A stretch of DNA of 64,000 bases from JAYYPW01 sp036128855 (GTDB lineage Bacteria > Pseudomonadota > Gammaproteobacteria > Comchoanobacterales > Comchoanobacteraceae). Location of the stretch: the NCBI GenBank assembly GCA_036128855.1, contig JAYYPW010000002.1:1-64000 (forward strand), written 5' to 3'. The translations under genes and the position numbers were made by a program. Numbering within the stretch: the first letter of the stretch is position 1; the number at the start of each line of letters is the position of its first letter. The notes beneath the pieces were generated by a model. That model made no database searches, was not told the origin of the DNA, and worked only from the letters and a program-made list of their open reading frames with translations. This document shows positions 18,113 through 27,548 of the stretch, piece after piece.

Positions 18113-19848
18113 TCAGGAAACGCTAAATAGTGATAGCAAATTTTGCTCATCATCTATTATAGATAAATGTCGAAATACTGTGACTAAATCATTACAATCG
18201 ATATATATATCAGAACTTGGCATGATAGAAGATAATAACCCACTTGTTTTCTTATCTATGACTTCCTGAGATTGATATGAAAAAAACGACAAGTGTCCTA
18301 AAACATGTTCATGTTTACACTGAGAAACGTTTAGATTAGCGTTATTAGAAGCTCGGTGTAAAGTAAGATCTTTTGCACACATAAACAATTTCACATAATC
18401 CTTCACAGTAAGATACTGACTTAAACAAGTGATCTCGCAAAAAGAAGTGCTAATGGTCTTTTCTACAATCTGTTTTGTACCATTATAGTCAACAAGAAAT
18501 ACAGACGGCAAAAAACTCTCTCTCTGCGATAGCTTAATCACTTTGATAAAATCAGACCATGCGATTGCATCTGCATAACGATGAAAAAGAGAATCTTGCC
18601 ACGACAAAGGTGTAGGCTTACATAGTTTTTCTGACATCTTCGGAGGGAAATGTAAAGGAAATTTTGCCAGACCATATAACCAAACTAACTGCAGCATATT
18701 ATAACTTGTCTTCTCAAAAAAATTTAGCTGCCAATCATATAAGTCTACGTAGGTAATTACGTTTTTAAGAACAACTAGTGATGGCGCATTATTACGGCTA
18801 ACACAAGATAAAGCAGATAGATATAAAGATTGCGATACTAAAAGAGTATGCAGCTTCCATGTCTCCTGCAATGCATATAAATCTATAGACAATAAATCTA
18901 CTAGCGTAATTATCACTTCGAGATTCTTACAAGCACTAAATACCCCTACAGGTAAATTTTCAAGCAACGGTGGCAATGCGATCGTTATAAAACATGCATG
19001 AGCAAAAGCATACGCCCCTATTTTTTTCAAACTATCAGGGAAAGTCACCTGCTTTAACGGGCAAGATTCAAACGCATGACGACCAATGGTATGTAAGCGA
19101 TACGGGAAAATAACTGACAACTCTAGATTCTCACAAAAAGCAAAGGCATATTGAGAAATTTCTAGAAGTGTACTAGGAAAGTTCACATAAATCAGGTTTG
19201 AACATTCATAAAAGGTTGAACTTTGAATCTGTCTTAAGCCATATGGTAAACGGATATAGGCAAGACTAGTACAGTGCGAAAATGCACCTACCCCCATAGA
19301 CTCTAACCCTTCTGATAAAAAAACCGTCTCTAGACGACGACAAAAAGTAAATGCATAATCCCCAATAGCAAGTAAATCTTTTGGGAAGTGGATAATTCTA
19401 AGAGCTTTACAATTACGAAAGGCATCATTACCAATAGACACTAGCCCATCATTAAAAAAAACAGACTCCAAACGTACACAGGCGTTAAATGCATAATCAC
19501 CTATAGAACGTAAATATTTTGGGAAGACCATCTGAGCAGTTTACAATGACGAAAAGCATAATTACCAATAGTTCTAACACTTGGTGGAAAACGGATATGT
19601 TCTAAATTGTTACAATATTGAAATGCTCCCTCAGAAATATGAGCTAACCCATTAGGCAGTTTTATTCACTTAAGTTGGTCACAGTCCAAAAATGCATGCT
19701 TATCTATCTGCAGAAGCTCACCTAAAAAGATCACAGAGACAACTTGACGGGATACCATCGTTTTTCTTAATATTTTAATGTGCGCCGGCACCACCAGATG
19801 TCATTTGCAATCAAGAGGCAGCAGTGATGTCGTTAAGAATGCAAACAT
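18113..19848 (-). pseudogene. Broken BspA-like LRR_5 gene
   Basis: An open frame of 472 codons (18113-19531) has about nine LRR_5 repeats and the shared C-terminal module (YNMLQLVWLYGL, then YLTVKDYVKL..CAKDL). LRR coding continues upstream of its first ATG in another frame: RHCKLL, IGNYAF, FPPSV, FQYCNNLEHI and FLDCDQL are all repeat pieces. The reading can be followed back to an ATG at 19848 with two in-frame TGA stops (19803-19801 and 19668-19666) and one single-base shift near 19532. The intact 3' part could still be translated from 19531, but it would start inside a repeat. Confidence 0.75.
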
Positions 19849-19965
19849 AAATACCTCATATATGTGAGATTTATCCTCAATTAAAAAATACAGAAAAAAT
19901 TATTTTATCTTTTTATAGAAGCATAGCAAACAGTTTTAAATTATGTTGTGAATAAAACCAGGTAG

Positions 19966-19994
19966 TTGATAAAAGTTATTTTTAATGCTATAAT
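19966..19994 (+). promoter_or_regulatory. Sigma-70 promoter for the MerC-like gene
   Basis: TTGATA (19966-19971), 17 bases, and a perfect TATAAT (19989-19994) lie just 21 bases before the ATG at 20016. The mRNA would have a leader of about 15 bases and no visible Shine-Dalgarno sequence, so translation may be close to leaderless. Confidence 0.65.
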
Positions 19995-20015
19995 AATGCA
20001 AAAATTGATAACGCC

Positions 20016-20441
20016 ATGCGCTCTACCCTTACCTCTACCTTCTCTAATACGTTGACTTTTATCATAAGTCTTATTCCTATATTCAAATCATGTCCTCCGT
20101 GCCCTGTCTGTATGCCCAAGTACGCAGCATTATTTGCTTTATTCGGTCTAGAGCTCGCCGATTATAGCCACTACCTGCTACCATTGATGGTTATTTGCAT
20201 GCTTGTATCTCTCAGCACTATGTATGTACAAATAACCAACACAAAATTATCATTTGCGCCATTTGCCCTAGCGATAACTGCATCAATAACTTTACTCACA
20301 AGCAAATATATATTTGATATTATGTGGCTCAGCTATTTTGCTATGACCTGGCTCATTGGAGCTACAATTTGGCACCATCAACTTAACAACCAGAGAATAT
20401 CCCAGCTTGATATAAATGCGCCAAGCAAGTGCTGCAATTAA
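20016..20441 (+). CDS. Small four-helix membrane protein, MerC-like
   Basis: The protein has 141 residues with about four hydrophobic segments (about residues 12-30, 40-72, 78-97, 100-125). A Cys cluster, SCPPCPVCMPK, lies at the end of the first segment. This topology and the paired cysteines at the membrane edge resemble MerC/MerT mercuric transport proteins, which pass metal ions through Cys pairs. No merR, merA or merP is nearby. The next gene, 156 bases downstream, is a relative of metal-transporting P-type ATPases with Cys-rich ends, so metal handling is plausible for the pair. The family call is by pattern only. Confidence 0.5.
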   Translation: MRSTLTSTFSNTLTFIISLIPIFKSCPPCPVCMPKYAALFALFGLELADYSHYLLPLMVICMLVSLSTMYVQITNTKLSFAPFALAITASITLLTSKYIFDIMWLSYFAMTWLIGATIWHHQLNNQRISQLDINAPSKCCN

Positions 20442-20597
20442 GAATGCAAAATGCAGCTTAATATAAATAACACTTATAAGCATTATAATTTTAGTTAATA
20501 AATATCATGAAAAAAAATCTATTCAGTAAAGAAAAAATAGGCAAAGTTAGTATATTTAGCTATAATTACCACGCAAAAAAGGGAAGTATTTAATACT

Positions 20598-22724
20598 ATG
20601 GCAGAAGCATGTTGTGCTAAGCACAGTACAAATTTATCTCAACTCAAGAAAAGAGCAATCCTTTTACTTACACTCGGGTGTATTTTACTAGTGCCTGCAT
20701 TTGAGACCGTGTTAGCAACTGGCTTAGCCGGCTCTATCTTTTTTGTATGTGCAAGCCTACTGATCGGGCAAAGTATACGCAAGGATTTTACAGACGAGAT
20801 AGGCTATAGCCTAACCATGGCTGTTTCTATTTGCTTAGCACTCGCTACGCCTTTCGCACAGAACTTTTACTATCTTGCCATGATAAACCCTAGCTTTTTT
20901 ATTGCTCAAAGTATCGTTAGCTGCTTTTTATTATTATTCGTACGATGGGAAAATATAAAAAAACTAACCGTGTTTAGTCCAGCTACAGATAAGGAAGAAA
21001 CTACTGGCCCTAAAAAAAGGGGCTCTATTTTCCATTTTCCATCTGTCGACAAAATAATGTTACTGTTCGTTATAGTGAGCTGGGTAAGCTCCCTGGCAAG
21101 CTTTATACCTCCTTTTAACACACTCTACTCAAATGTTTTACATGATGCACTATTAGTTCTGGGCATTTCAAATATCTCTGCATGGATAAAACAACGCATG
21201 CAAAGCGGAACCCTAACACACAACCATCAAATTCAAGTATCGGTTATTGATAGAGATACCCATGAAAATAAACTGATTTATTTGTCCGAACTCAAAAAGG
21301 GCATGCAGGTTATAATCACGCAAGATCTACTATTGCCATTAGCCTGCAAAGCTATTGACAACTGTACCATCACCCAAGATAGTGCTGAAGAACGAGTATA
21401 TATCAAAGACGGTACGCTGATTACTGCAAATACCGTCATACACAGAGGTATAATCGAATGCCAAAATGACTACAAGAAAACTAATCATGCAACGGCAAAT
21501 GACCAAACAGAAGACACCGACAAACGCATGACTGGCATGCTCATAATCGCACTAGCGGTAGCAGTTGTAAGTGGCCTATGGCATGGCTTAACACTTAGCT
21601 CATTTGCAGTAGGACTGCAGTTTTTTTGCCTTAATTTAATCGTTTCATGTCCCTGTATTTTCTTACTCGCCAAGCCTATCCTCAATAATAAGTTTTTAAA
21701 TTGGCTAGATAACTACAGCCCTATAAAATTCGCCAAAATGCCTAATTGTGGTCAACCAGATATTATAGTATTCGATAGAACACATACCCTGTATGAAGAA
21801 GACCCAAAAAACCCAAACGGCGGCTATATTATCAACGCTAAAAGCAAGAACCTACTCCGTAAACTAAAGAAAAATGGAGTAAAGTGTTATATTCTTAGTG
21901 GGCATGGTACCGAAAGATGGGAAGAACATCTTGCAGACTGCAAAAAAGAACTAGAAGGTATTATCGACCCTAAAAATATTATATTTGATAAAAAATACCA
22001 CCACAACTTGAGAGCCAAAGAAAAAGTCATTCAAAATCTCCAGCTGTATGGTATGATAGATGTACCACGATCACAAATAGCAAACTGGTATTTTACCATA
22101 AAAAACTGGTTCACAAGAAATCATGTAGGTATGATTGGCGATGGTTGCAATGATATGTATGCTATGCAAAAAGCTGACTTTACAATGGGCGTTTCTCGAG
22201 TATCTAACAACTACAACAACAACATTCTCAAAGAAGCAAACTTCTGCGTTGAACAAAAAAACCTATGGCACCTTGAAAAACTATTAAGCACACTGCAAAA
22301 AACAAACCAATACTATAACTTCTTCACCAATATAGCTATCATCTATAATCTAACCATGTTAACGCTTGTAAATGGACTGTATTTCTCGCTATTCGGTCTG
22401 GCATTTCCTGCCTCAACAGCATGTTTAGGTATCTCTATATTTTGTGTTAGCCTTTTATTTACAGCGTCTTTAATCAAAATTGGCCCAAAAAATTCATCAA
22501 CACAGCAAATCCATAAACATGCACATACTTGCTGCGCTACTCCAAGCTGTAATCTGCATACAATCCCCCAAACATCTCCAAACGAAATAAAGGATACGCT
22601 AGAGAATGCAACCATGTGCTATGAGTGTAACAGCCCTCCATTTGATCTGTTGAAAAAGAATAAACCTAAAAAACCATACCACACAGTGACTAAACTAGAG
22701 GCAAACCAAGCGAAAAATAGATAA
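20598..22724 (+). CDS. P1B-type ATPase relative lacking the nucleotide-binding domain and the TGE motif
   Basis: The protein has 708 residues with about eight membrane segments. Metal-ATPase landmarks are the SCPC motif (residues 350-353) in a helix, FDRTHT with the phosphorylation-type Asp393 where DKTGT is expected, and MIGDGCND (512-519) as the hinge motif. Asp393 to Asp515 spans only 122 residues, against about 200 or more in normal pumps. The P-domain is thus present, but the inserted ATP-binding N-domain is missing. The A-domain region (about 215-290) has no TGE. ATP-driven pumping is unlikely. Cys clusters lie at both ends (ACCAKH at the start, CCATPSC and CYEC near the end). It could be a metal sensor, scaffold or passive channel. 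Confidence 0.7.
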   Translation: MAEACCAKHSTNLSQLKKRAILLLTLGCILLVPAFETVLATGLAGSIFFVCASLLIGQSIRKDFTDEIGYSLTMAVSICLALATPFAQNFYYLAMINPSFFIAQSIVSCFLLLFVRWENIKKLTVFSPATDKEETTGPKKRGSIFHFPSVDKIMLLFVIVSWVSSLASFIPPFNTLYSNVLHDALLVLGISNISAWIKQRMQSGTLTHNHQIQVSVIDRDTHENKLIYLSELKKGMQVIITQDLLLPLACKAIDNCTITQDSAEERVYIKDGTLITANTVIHRGIIECQNDYKKTNHATANDQTEDTDKRMTGMLIIALAVAVVSGLWHGLTLSSFAVGLQFFCLNLIVSCPCIFLLAKPILNNKFLNWLDNYSPIKFAKMPNCGQPDIIVFDRTHTLYEEDPKNPNGGYIINAKSKNLLRKLKKNGVKCYILSGHGTERWEEHLADCKKELEGIIDPKNIIFDKKYHHNLRAKEKVIQNLQLYGMIDVPRSQIANWYFTIKNWFTRNHVGMIGDGCNDMYAMQKADFTMGVSRVSNNYNNNILKEANFCVEQKNLWHLEKLLSTLQKTNQYYNFFTNIAIIYNLTMLTLVNGLYFSLFGLAFPASTACLGISIFCVSLLFTASLIKIGPKNSSTQQIHKHAHTCCATPSCNLHTIPQTSPNEIKDTLENATMCYECNSPPFDLLKKNKPKKPYHTVTKLEANQAKNR

Positions 22725-22864
22725 GATTCAATATTGGAAAACTCCCCAAGCGCTAAATACGCACCTCTAAAAACGGAGCACTAGAAACAAATATTTTTCA
22801 TCTCTCTTACTCTATTAAAAAAGCGTACCAAAAATTCTAGACACTTTTAGAGCTAAAAAAGACA

Positions 22865-23893
22865 CTAGGACTTATGCGGCCGCTGCATACCATTTTGATA
22901 ACCCAGGTTCGTATCATTATTCTCAGACATTAAAAGAACATCATAACAAGAGCAGATATCTCGCAGCCTACAAAAATCTGGCTTTACTTCGGGTTTAAAT
23001 AATCTATTCTGCCCAAATCCTTCTTGTGAAACTGTTTGTTTATTATAATTAGACCAAAAGTCATCTGGTAATATAGCTCTCTTATATTCTGGTAAAATCG
23101 ATACTAAGTCTTGCACAAAAATATTAGGACATTTCTCTATAAGACAATTCAATGATGGTTTGACATGGGGTATATTTTCTAAACGATATAAAAAAGCTAG
23201 CTCTAGCTGAGAATATACCCGCGAAGCAATACCGGACTTTTCTTGCCAATATTGATATTCAGCATGCGAGAGCACACATACAGAAGTCTTTGCTTGATGC
23301 TGCATGACTTTATTTGAAATAGTAGTGCAATGCAAATCAATCTGCTCCCTTGCAGAGCGCTTATCTTCTGTAGATTGCATATCATCAGGTACTATTACCA
23401 GATCCAGCATATCGCAACCGGTAAATACCATCTTACCCATTTCCTCAACATCAGGAAGAGCAAGCCACTCAAGCCGCTTACAGCCATTAAACACCCCATA
23501 ATCAAATTCCATTTCGATGGGCTCTATCGAGCCGTATTGAGCCCCTGCAGAAGAGTTATGCAAGTGCTTACACAACAATACATATTGAAGTTGCGTACAA
23601 CGATTGAATGCATGGAAACATATCTGGCGCACACCTTGAGAAAAATCTAAACCACGTAGACTATTACAATTTGCAAAGGCACACTCACCAATACTTTCTA
23701 GTTGTGACTGAACGTCGACATAAGTTAAATTGACACAATCCCGAAATGCATTATCCCCGATTACTTTACAAGTCTTAGGCAGTTGTACTGAGGTAATATT
23801 CTTAGGTACCATTGCCTCTGTAACTTGCTCAACACCATCAGCTAAACACAGATGGCAGGCAGGTTGTGCAGATATTTTATTTGAATTGTCCAT
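22865..23893 (-). CDS. BspA-like leucine-rich-repeat (LRR_5) protein, short form
   Basis: The protein has 342 residues and is a close paralog of the gene at 16914. About four LRR_5 repeats (residues 20-165) begin with GVEQVTEAMVPKNITSV and IGDNAF. The family C-terminal module (about 215-330) shows YSQLELAFLYRL, PSLNCLIEKCP, VQDLVSILPEYKRAILP and a weaker last helix. It is separated from the other LRR genes by the MerC-like and ATPase-like genes. The 140-base gap after the ATPase-like gene, where the two converge, shows no strong terminator. No signal peptide is evident. Role in host contact is inferred only. Confidence 0.78.
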   Translation of the reverse strand: MDNSNKISAQPACHLCLADGVEQVTEAMVPKNITSVQLPKTCKVIGDNAFRDCVNLTYVDVQSQLESIGECAFANCNSLRGLDFSQGVRQICFHAFNRCTQLQYVLLCKHLHNSSAGAQYGSIEPIEMEFDYGVFNGCKRLEWLALPDVEEMGKMVFTGCDMLDLVIVPDDMQSTEDKRSAREQIDLHCTTISNKVMQHQAKTSVCVLSHAEYQYWQEKSGIASRVYSQLELAFLYRLENIPHVKPSLNCLIEKCPNIFVQDLVSILPEYKRAILPDDFWSNYNKQTVSQEGFGQNRLFKPEVKPDFCRLRDICSCYDVLLMSENNDTNLGYQNGMQRPHKS

Positions 23894-23934
23894 ATCTATA
23901 TTATAGTAAAAATAGTAAAACGAGCCAAATTTTA

Positions 23935-24096
23935 ATGAAAGTTAAAGACAAAAAAACTAAAAAACTGCGTTTAGAAAAAGCTTACCAACTAGCTAATATC
24001 CATACCTCCGTACAAAAATCAAATTCGATAGAAAGTAATAGCTTACACTATATTATGGGTTACAGATATAATACTCAATCAAAGCGTTTGGGCTAA
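23935..24096 (+). CDS. Possible small basic protein
   Basis: The peptide has 53 residues, starting MKVKDKKTKKLRLEKAYQLA. It fills the gap between the LRR gene and the AEC gene and overlaps the end of the AEC gene by 18 bases. There is no good RBS and no recognised domain. It may be real or chance. Confidence 0.25.
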   Translation: MKVKDKKTKKLRLEKAYQLANIHTSVQKSNSIESNSLHYIMGYRYNTQSKRLG

Positions 24097-24759
24097 ATAA
24101 ACCCAATACGGAAAAGTCAGTATGGATAAAATAGTTGAGCCAACCATAATATCAGTTATTTTGCCACTAACCTGTGAAAACTGTCTTGCTTCCATTGCAG
24201 AAATACCTGCAGCCGGACAGGCAGTCATGACAACCATAGCAAACGTATGCTGTGGACCAAGTGGAAATATTTGCATTAACCCAATAGCGACAAGTGGCAT
24301 AAGAATACTTTTCGCTAATATAGCTGACCACACTATCAAATCAAATCTTAGAAAAAATCTATAATCCATACACATACCTAAGGCCTCAAGACCAGTTAAT
24401 GCCAAAACACCCCCTGACTTCGCCAGCATTAACTCAATTTGGGCCGTAACATGTAGACCTGATACCAGAAAAATTCCGCCTACCAGCACTGCAATAACCA
24501 GTGGCACATGCAAAGTATCGATTAAAATACGCTTGGCCACATCCAATGTTAACCTACCAGCATGCATCTGATACATCGGCATCACAACCAAAGAAAAAAG
24601 GCCTGTAGTTACAGCAATACCTAGTGCGAAAACTGGCATAGAAATATCCTGATCATTAGATGGCATTGATAAGAAAATAGGCAAGGCAAAGAAAATTAAA
24701 TTCGAAAAGAAAATAGCTGACGCATATGAGACTGAGGTATTGAACGAATAATGCAGCAT
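24079..24759 (-). CDS. AEC-family transporter, N-terminally shortened
   Basis: The protein has 226 residues with about seven membrane segments. It matches the later two-thirds of the auxin-efflux-carrier (AEC/Mem_trans) family: a first segment like the mid-protein N..F.ALP, then GGVLALTGLEALGM (the usual LPLALLALG position), a helix, and ACPAAGISAMEARQF near the end. Full AEC proteins have about 300-320 residues and ten segments. The first three appear to be absent. In this frame a stop lies 16 codons upstream. Another frame upstream reads as a hydrophobic stretch, so a frameshifted 5' end is possible. Substrate unknown; relatives move organic acids or auxin. Confidence 0.6.
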   Translation of the reverse strand: MLHYSFNTSVSYASAIFFSNLIFFALPIFLSMPSNDQDISMPVFALGIAVTTGLFSLVVMPMYQMHAGRLTLDVAKRILIDTLHVPLVIAVLVGGIFLVSGLHVTAQIELMLAKSGGVLALTGLEALGMCMDYRFFLRFDLIVWSAILAKSILMPLVAIGLMQIFPLGPQHTFAMVVMTACPAAGISAMEARQFSQVSGKITDIMVGSTILSILTFPYWVYLAQTL

Positions 24760-24917
24760 TCTAAAAACAAAAAAACCATCACAGTAATTAAAGAACCAGC
24801 TGAGGCATTATTCAATAAGCAGATAGTAATTCTTGGGTTTTATCGCATATTTTATTAGTTAAATATTACATAAAAACGACAGTCGTTAAGTAAATTTTAA
24901 AAAAAAACAAAAAATAC

Positions 24918-24946
24918 TTGAATTAGGATTTTGGAGATGTTATCAA
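24918..24946 (+). promoter_or_regulatory. Possible sigma-70 promoter for the outer-membrane protein gene
   Basis: TTGAAT (24918-24923), 17 bases, and TATCAA (24941-24946) lie 31 bases before the ATG at 24978. The fit is moderate. The position supports the start at 24978 over the in-frame ATG at 24948. Confidence 0.4.
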
Positions 24947-24977
24947 TATGACTATCAAATTACTACGGAAACACACT

Positions 24978-25643
24978 ATGAAACGTAATCACATACTTTC
25001 ACTTTTAGCAAGTACCCTTCTAGCTTCTTCAGCTGTAGCTGGTGGTTCAGCTAGCGTTAACACAATGAACTATGACGAATTTAAAGCTAGTTCATTATCT
25101 AATAAAAAGCCTGGAGTCCAAGTAGATGTATCTAATACAATGAAAGGCATCACCCTTTCTGCAAGCGGTTCATCAGTGACTGAAGGCACATTATGGACAT
25201 TTGGTACTTCCTTGACCCACGATTTTGGGTATGCAAATGTCTCCGCCTCTTATGAAACAGAAAAGTCTTGGGAAAACCCTGGTTCCACCTCCGACTACTT
25301 CACTATTGGCCTAGATGGAAAAGTCGGTGCTGGTGAAGTATCTTTTAAACATAAAGGGACTAGTGACTATAAGAGTTCTGGGAGTTCAGAAAGTGCCAAT
25401 CAAATGAGCGTAGGTATGAAAGGGGTCTCTTTTACATACACTAATTCTTTCATGAATGGTGATGTATCTGAGGTTGGATATACAAGCGGATCAGTGAAAG
25501 TGGCTTATGTTAAAGGGCTTAAGACACCCTCTATAAATCCTGACGAAACAGCATCTGCGACTGATCCCTCAGATTACGTAGGTCAATCTCTACAGACAGC
25601 AATAGGCGATCAATTTGTTGTATCTTACTCCACTAAGTTTTAG
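24978..25643 (+). CDS. Outer-membrane beta-barrel protein (porin-like)
   Basis: The protein has 221 residues from the ATG at 24978. It has a clear signal peptide with the AVAG cleavage region near residue 22, then alternating amphipathic strands rich in Ser, Gly and aromatic residues, and a C-terminal ...VVSYSTKF. A terminal Phe preceded by alternating residues is the usual signal for barrel insertion. It resembles a small Gram-negative porin but I cannot name the family. A strong terminator follows 14 bases after the stop, so the gene is a single unit. It is probably well expressed, judging by the terminator and signal peptide (inference). Confidence 0.75.
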   Translation: MKRNHILSLLASTLLASSAVAGGSASVNTMNYDEFKASSLSNKKPGVQVDVSNTMKGITLSASGSSVTEGTLWTFGTSLTHDFGYANVSASYETEKSWENPGSTSDYFTIGLDGKVGAGEVSFKHKGTSDYKSSGSSESANQMSVGMKGVSFTYTNSFMNGDVSEVGYTSGSVKVAYVKGLKTPSINPDETASATDPSDYVGQSLQTAIGDQFVVSYSTKF

Positions 25644-25656
25644 TCAACTTTATTCA

Positions 25657-25696
25657 ATATGCTTGCAAACTTCGGTTTGCAAGCATATTTTTTTTA
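25657..25696 (+). terminator. Strong rho-independent terminator
   Basis: A perfect 14-bp stem (25657-25670 with 25675-25688), closed by a TTCG tetraloop, is followed by a run of eight T. It ends the outer-membrane protein transcript. The next 350 bases hold nothing recognisable. Confidence 0.95.
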
Positions 25697-26052
25697 TTAA
25701 ATAAACACACATAAAAAATCAATGAAATAATATATTAAAAATACTATTTAGCTCACTTATTCATAAACCTTTATCATCATGTCATCACCACAGCGATCGT
25801 ATCGACCTTGACTGTACTTTTGCGCTATAGGAAAGAAGGTAATACTGTATTAGTCAATTCTTATAGAGTAAACCATACGCAGTAAATACCCCAATAGCCT
25901 CAGCATTGCGATAGATCCCTCCCGCTTGAGACATAGAGCATTAGAACAATGACTTTTATATGGAGAATACAATAAGAAACCACTACTAAAGTGCGTACCT
26001 ATCCACAGAACACCAAGATTTCTCGTTGAAACTTACCGCCCTTTAAGAAGAT

Positions 26053-26517
26053 GAAGTTGGTTATTACCAATTATTTACATCAGCCAACTACAACACTAAT
26101 CTCAAAGCAATTGATTTTACAGTTGGCGCACAATTGCTCAAATACACACATAACGAAGAAAAGCCTTCACTCTTCTATACCATTGTACTAGATCATAAAA
26201 TTTCAGACTTTCAAATTAGCTCATTTTTTGCATACACACCAGATTTCTAAAAATAAGATAAAGATGTTTTCTGGAGATAGATTACGACAAGTAACAACAA
26301 AGATGATCACACGTTATTTATAGAGTATGGTGCAGACGAACGCACCCTTGACAACGAAGACCTAAGCCACAATGTAACAACACTTGGCTACATATATGAT
26401 ATGTCTGATTCTATAAAGATTCGCCTAGGCAAAAGCAAATTTGATGGAACTGCAAGCTGGAATGATATAAGAGGATACTACAACAGATTTAGGATAGGCT
26501 TTAAGCGAAATTTTTGA
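26053..26517 (+). pseudogene. Decayed outer-membrane beta-barrel gene
   Basis: One frame reads as a barrel protein, with EVGYYQLFTSANYNT, SFFAYTPDF, TLFIEYGADERTL, TLGYIYDMSDSIKIRLG and the ending RFRIGFKRNF and stop. It is broken by three in-frame stops (26248, 26254 and near 26278), with no frame change across them. The C-terminal Phe and strand pattern mark it as an outer-membrane protein. The 5' end, before 26053, is not readable. It lies between two intact barrel genes. Confidence 0.65.
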
Positions 26518-26719
26518 TAACAGCTTATTTCAATAGATCTACGACTTTTATCGAACCCAAACCTTTTTCTTTAAACAATCTTCACCCTACCTAGGCATAA
26601 CCAATTATATCCCCTCGTTTAGTATAAAGATCCAATATACCAGTGAATCCTACATCACATACTTTACAAAGCTTATCATTTGGTGTATTGAAGGAATATA
26701 GAATATTTAAGGAAGTCTT

Positions 26720-27403
26720 ATGAACAAACCACTCCTCACTACATTATTTATTGCAAGCACCTCACTTTTAGCTCATGCGGAGGTTAGTCTTAGTGCAAAC
26801 ATGGGTTTGCAAACCGATTATATTTGGCGCGGTATGACCCAGAATGCTGGAGATCCATCCATACACGGGGGGTTTGATTTGAAAAGTGATTCGGGTTTTT
26901 ATACGGGCACTTGGGCTGCGAGTACGTCTTCTGGTACCGAGCTTGATTATTATGCTGGCTATGCACTTTCAATTGGAGACGCCGAAATCGATATAGGATA
27001 TATTGATTATACATATGTACAACATACTGCTGAGGACATTTCAGAAAGATATCTAGGTCTAGGGGCTACGTATGGTTTCTTAGATAGTTTATCGATTTAT
27101 GTAGATTATTCGTATACAGATGACTATGATGCTAGCGGCGATAGTGCAGATATAGCTGGCATGGGTGCATATTATCATTTTGGTGACCTCGTTATAGAAT
27201 TAGCATATCAACAGTTCTCCTATAAAACAACTAGTATGGAAGACTTTAATAGCACCAGAATAGGACTACGCTACGACCTCGGGGGTGGACTTGCCGCGAC
27301 TCTCACACACGATGATAAAGCCTACAACATGACAAGCCAGGAATTTAGTTCAGCAACTTCTTTTGGATTGAAATTCACCTCACAGTCAAATAAATCCTGT
27401 TAA
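26720..27403 (+). CDS. TorF-family (Gcw_chp) putative porin
   Basis: The protein has 227 residues. A signal peptide ends at AHA near residue 20. The mature start has the family signature: LSANMGLQTDYIWRGMTQN, then GFDL, GFYTGTWAAST and ELDYYAGY. These belong to the conserved Gcw_chp/TorF family (TIGR02001 type), outer-membrane barrels common in aquatic and intracellular gammaproteobacteria. The C-terminus is not a typical terminal Phe but KSC. A good RBS (AAGGAAG) precedes the ATG. A paralog is encoded on the minus strand at 39255. A terminator follows directly. A transport role (small solutes) is assumed for the family. Confidence 0.85.
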   Translation: MNKPLLTTLFIASTSLLAHAEVSLSANMGLQTDYIWRGMTQNAGDPSIHGGFDLKSDSGFYTGTWAASTSSGTELDYYAGYALSIGDAEIDIGYIDYTYVQHTAEDISERYLGLGATYGFLDSLSIYVDYSYTDDYDASGDSADIAGMGAYYHFGDLVIELAYQQFSYKTTSMEDFNSTRIGLRYDLGGGLAATLTHDDKAYNMTSQEFSSATSFGLKFTSQSNKSC

Positions 27404-27409
27404 CTAAAA

Positions 27410-27456
27410 ACCCGTTCTTGTCGTTCTATAAGTGATGACATTACGGGTCTTTTTTT
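27410..27456 (+). terminator. Rho-independent terminator after the TorF gene
   Basis: ACCCGT (27410-27415) pairs with ACGGGT (27443-27448), with an inner TGTC/GACA pairing, and a run of seven T follows. Confidence 0.75.
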
Positions 27457-27548
27457 GTCCTTAAACGCTTGTCATAAGTATCATTTTATGCAATTAGAGA
27501 AATTGTAGATCATTGCTCTTCAGTTGACCGTAATAGTAAAATCACCTA

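Noticed and set aside
19666..19803. TGA read as Trp (recoding) in the broken LRR gene
   Set aside because: TGA serves as a normal stop elsewhere (second U-box gene, rsmJ), Trp is coded by TGG throughout, and a frameshift is also needed, so decay is simpler.
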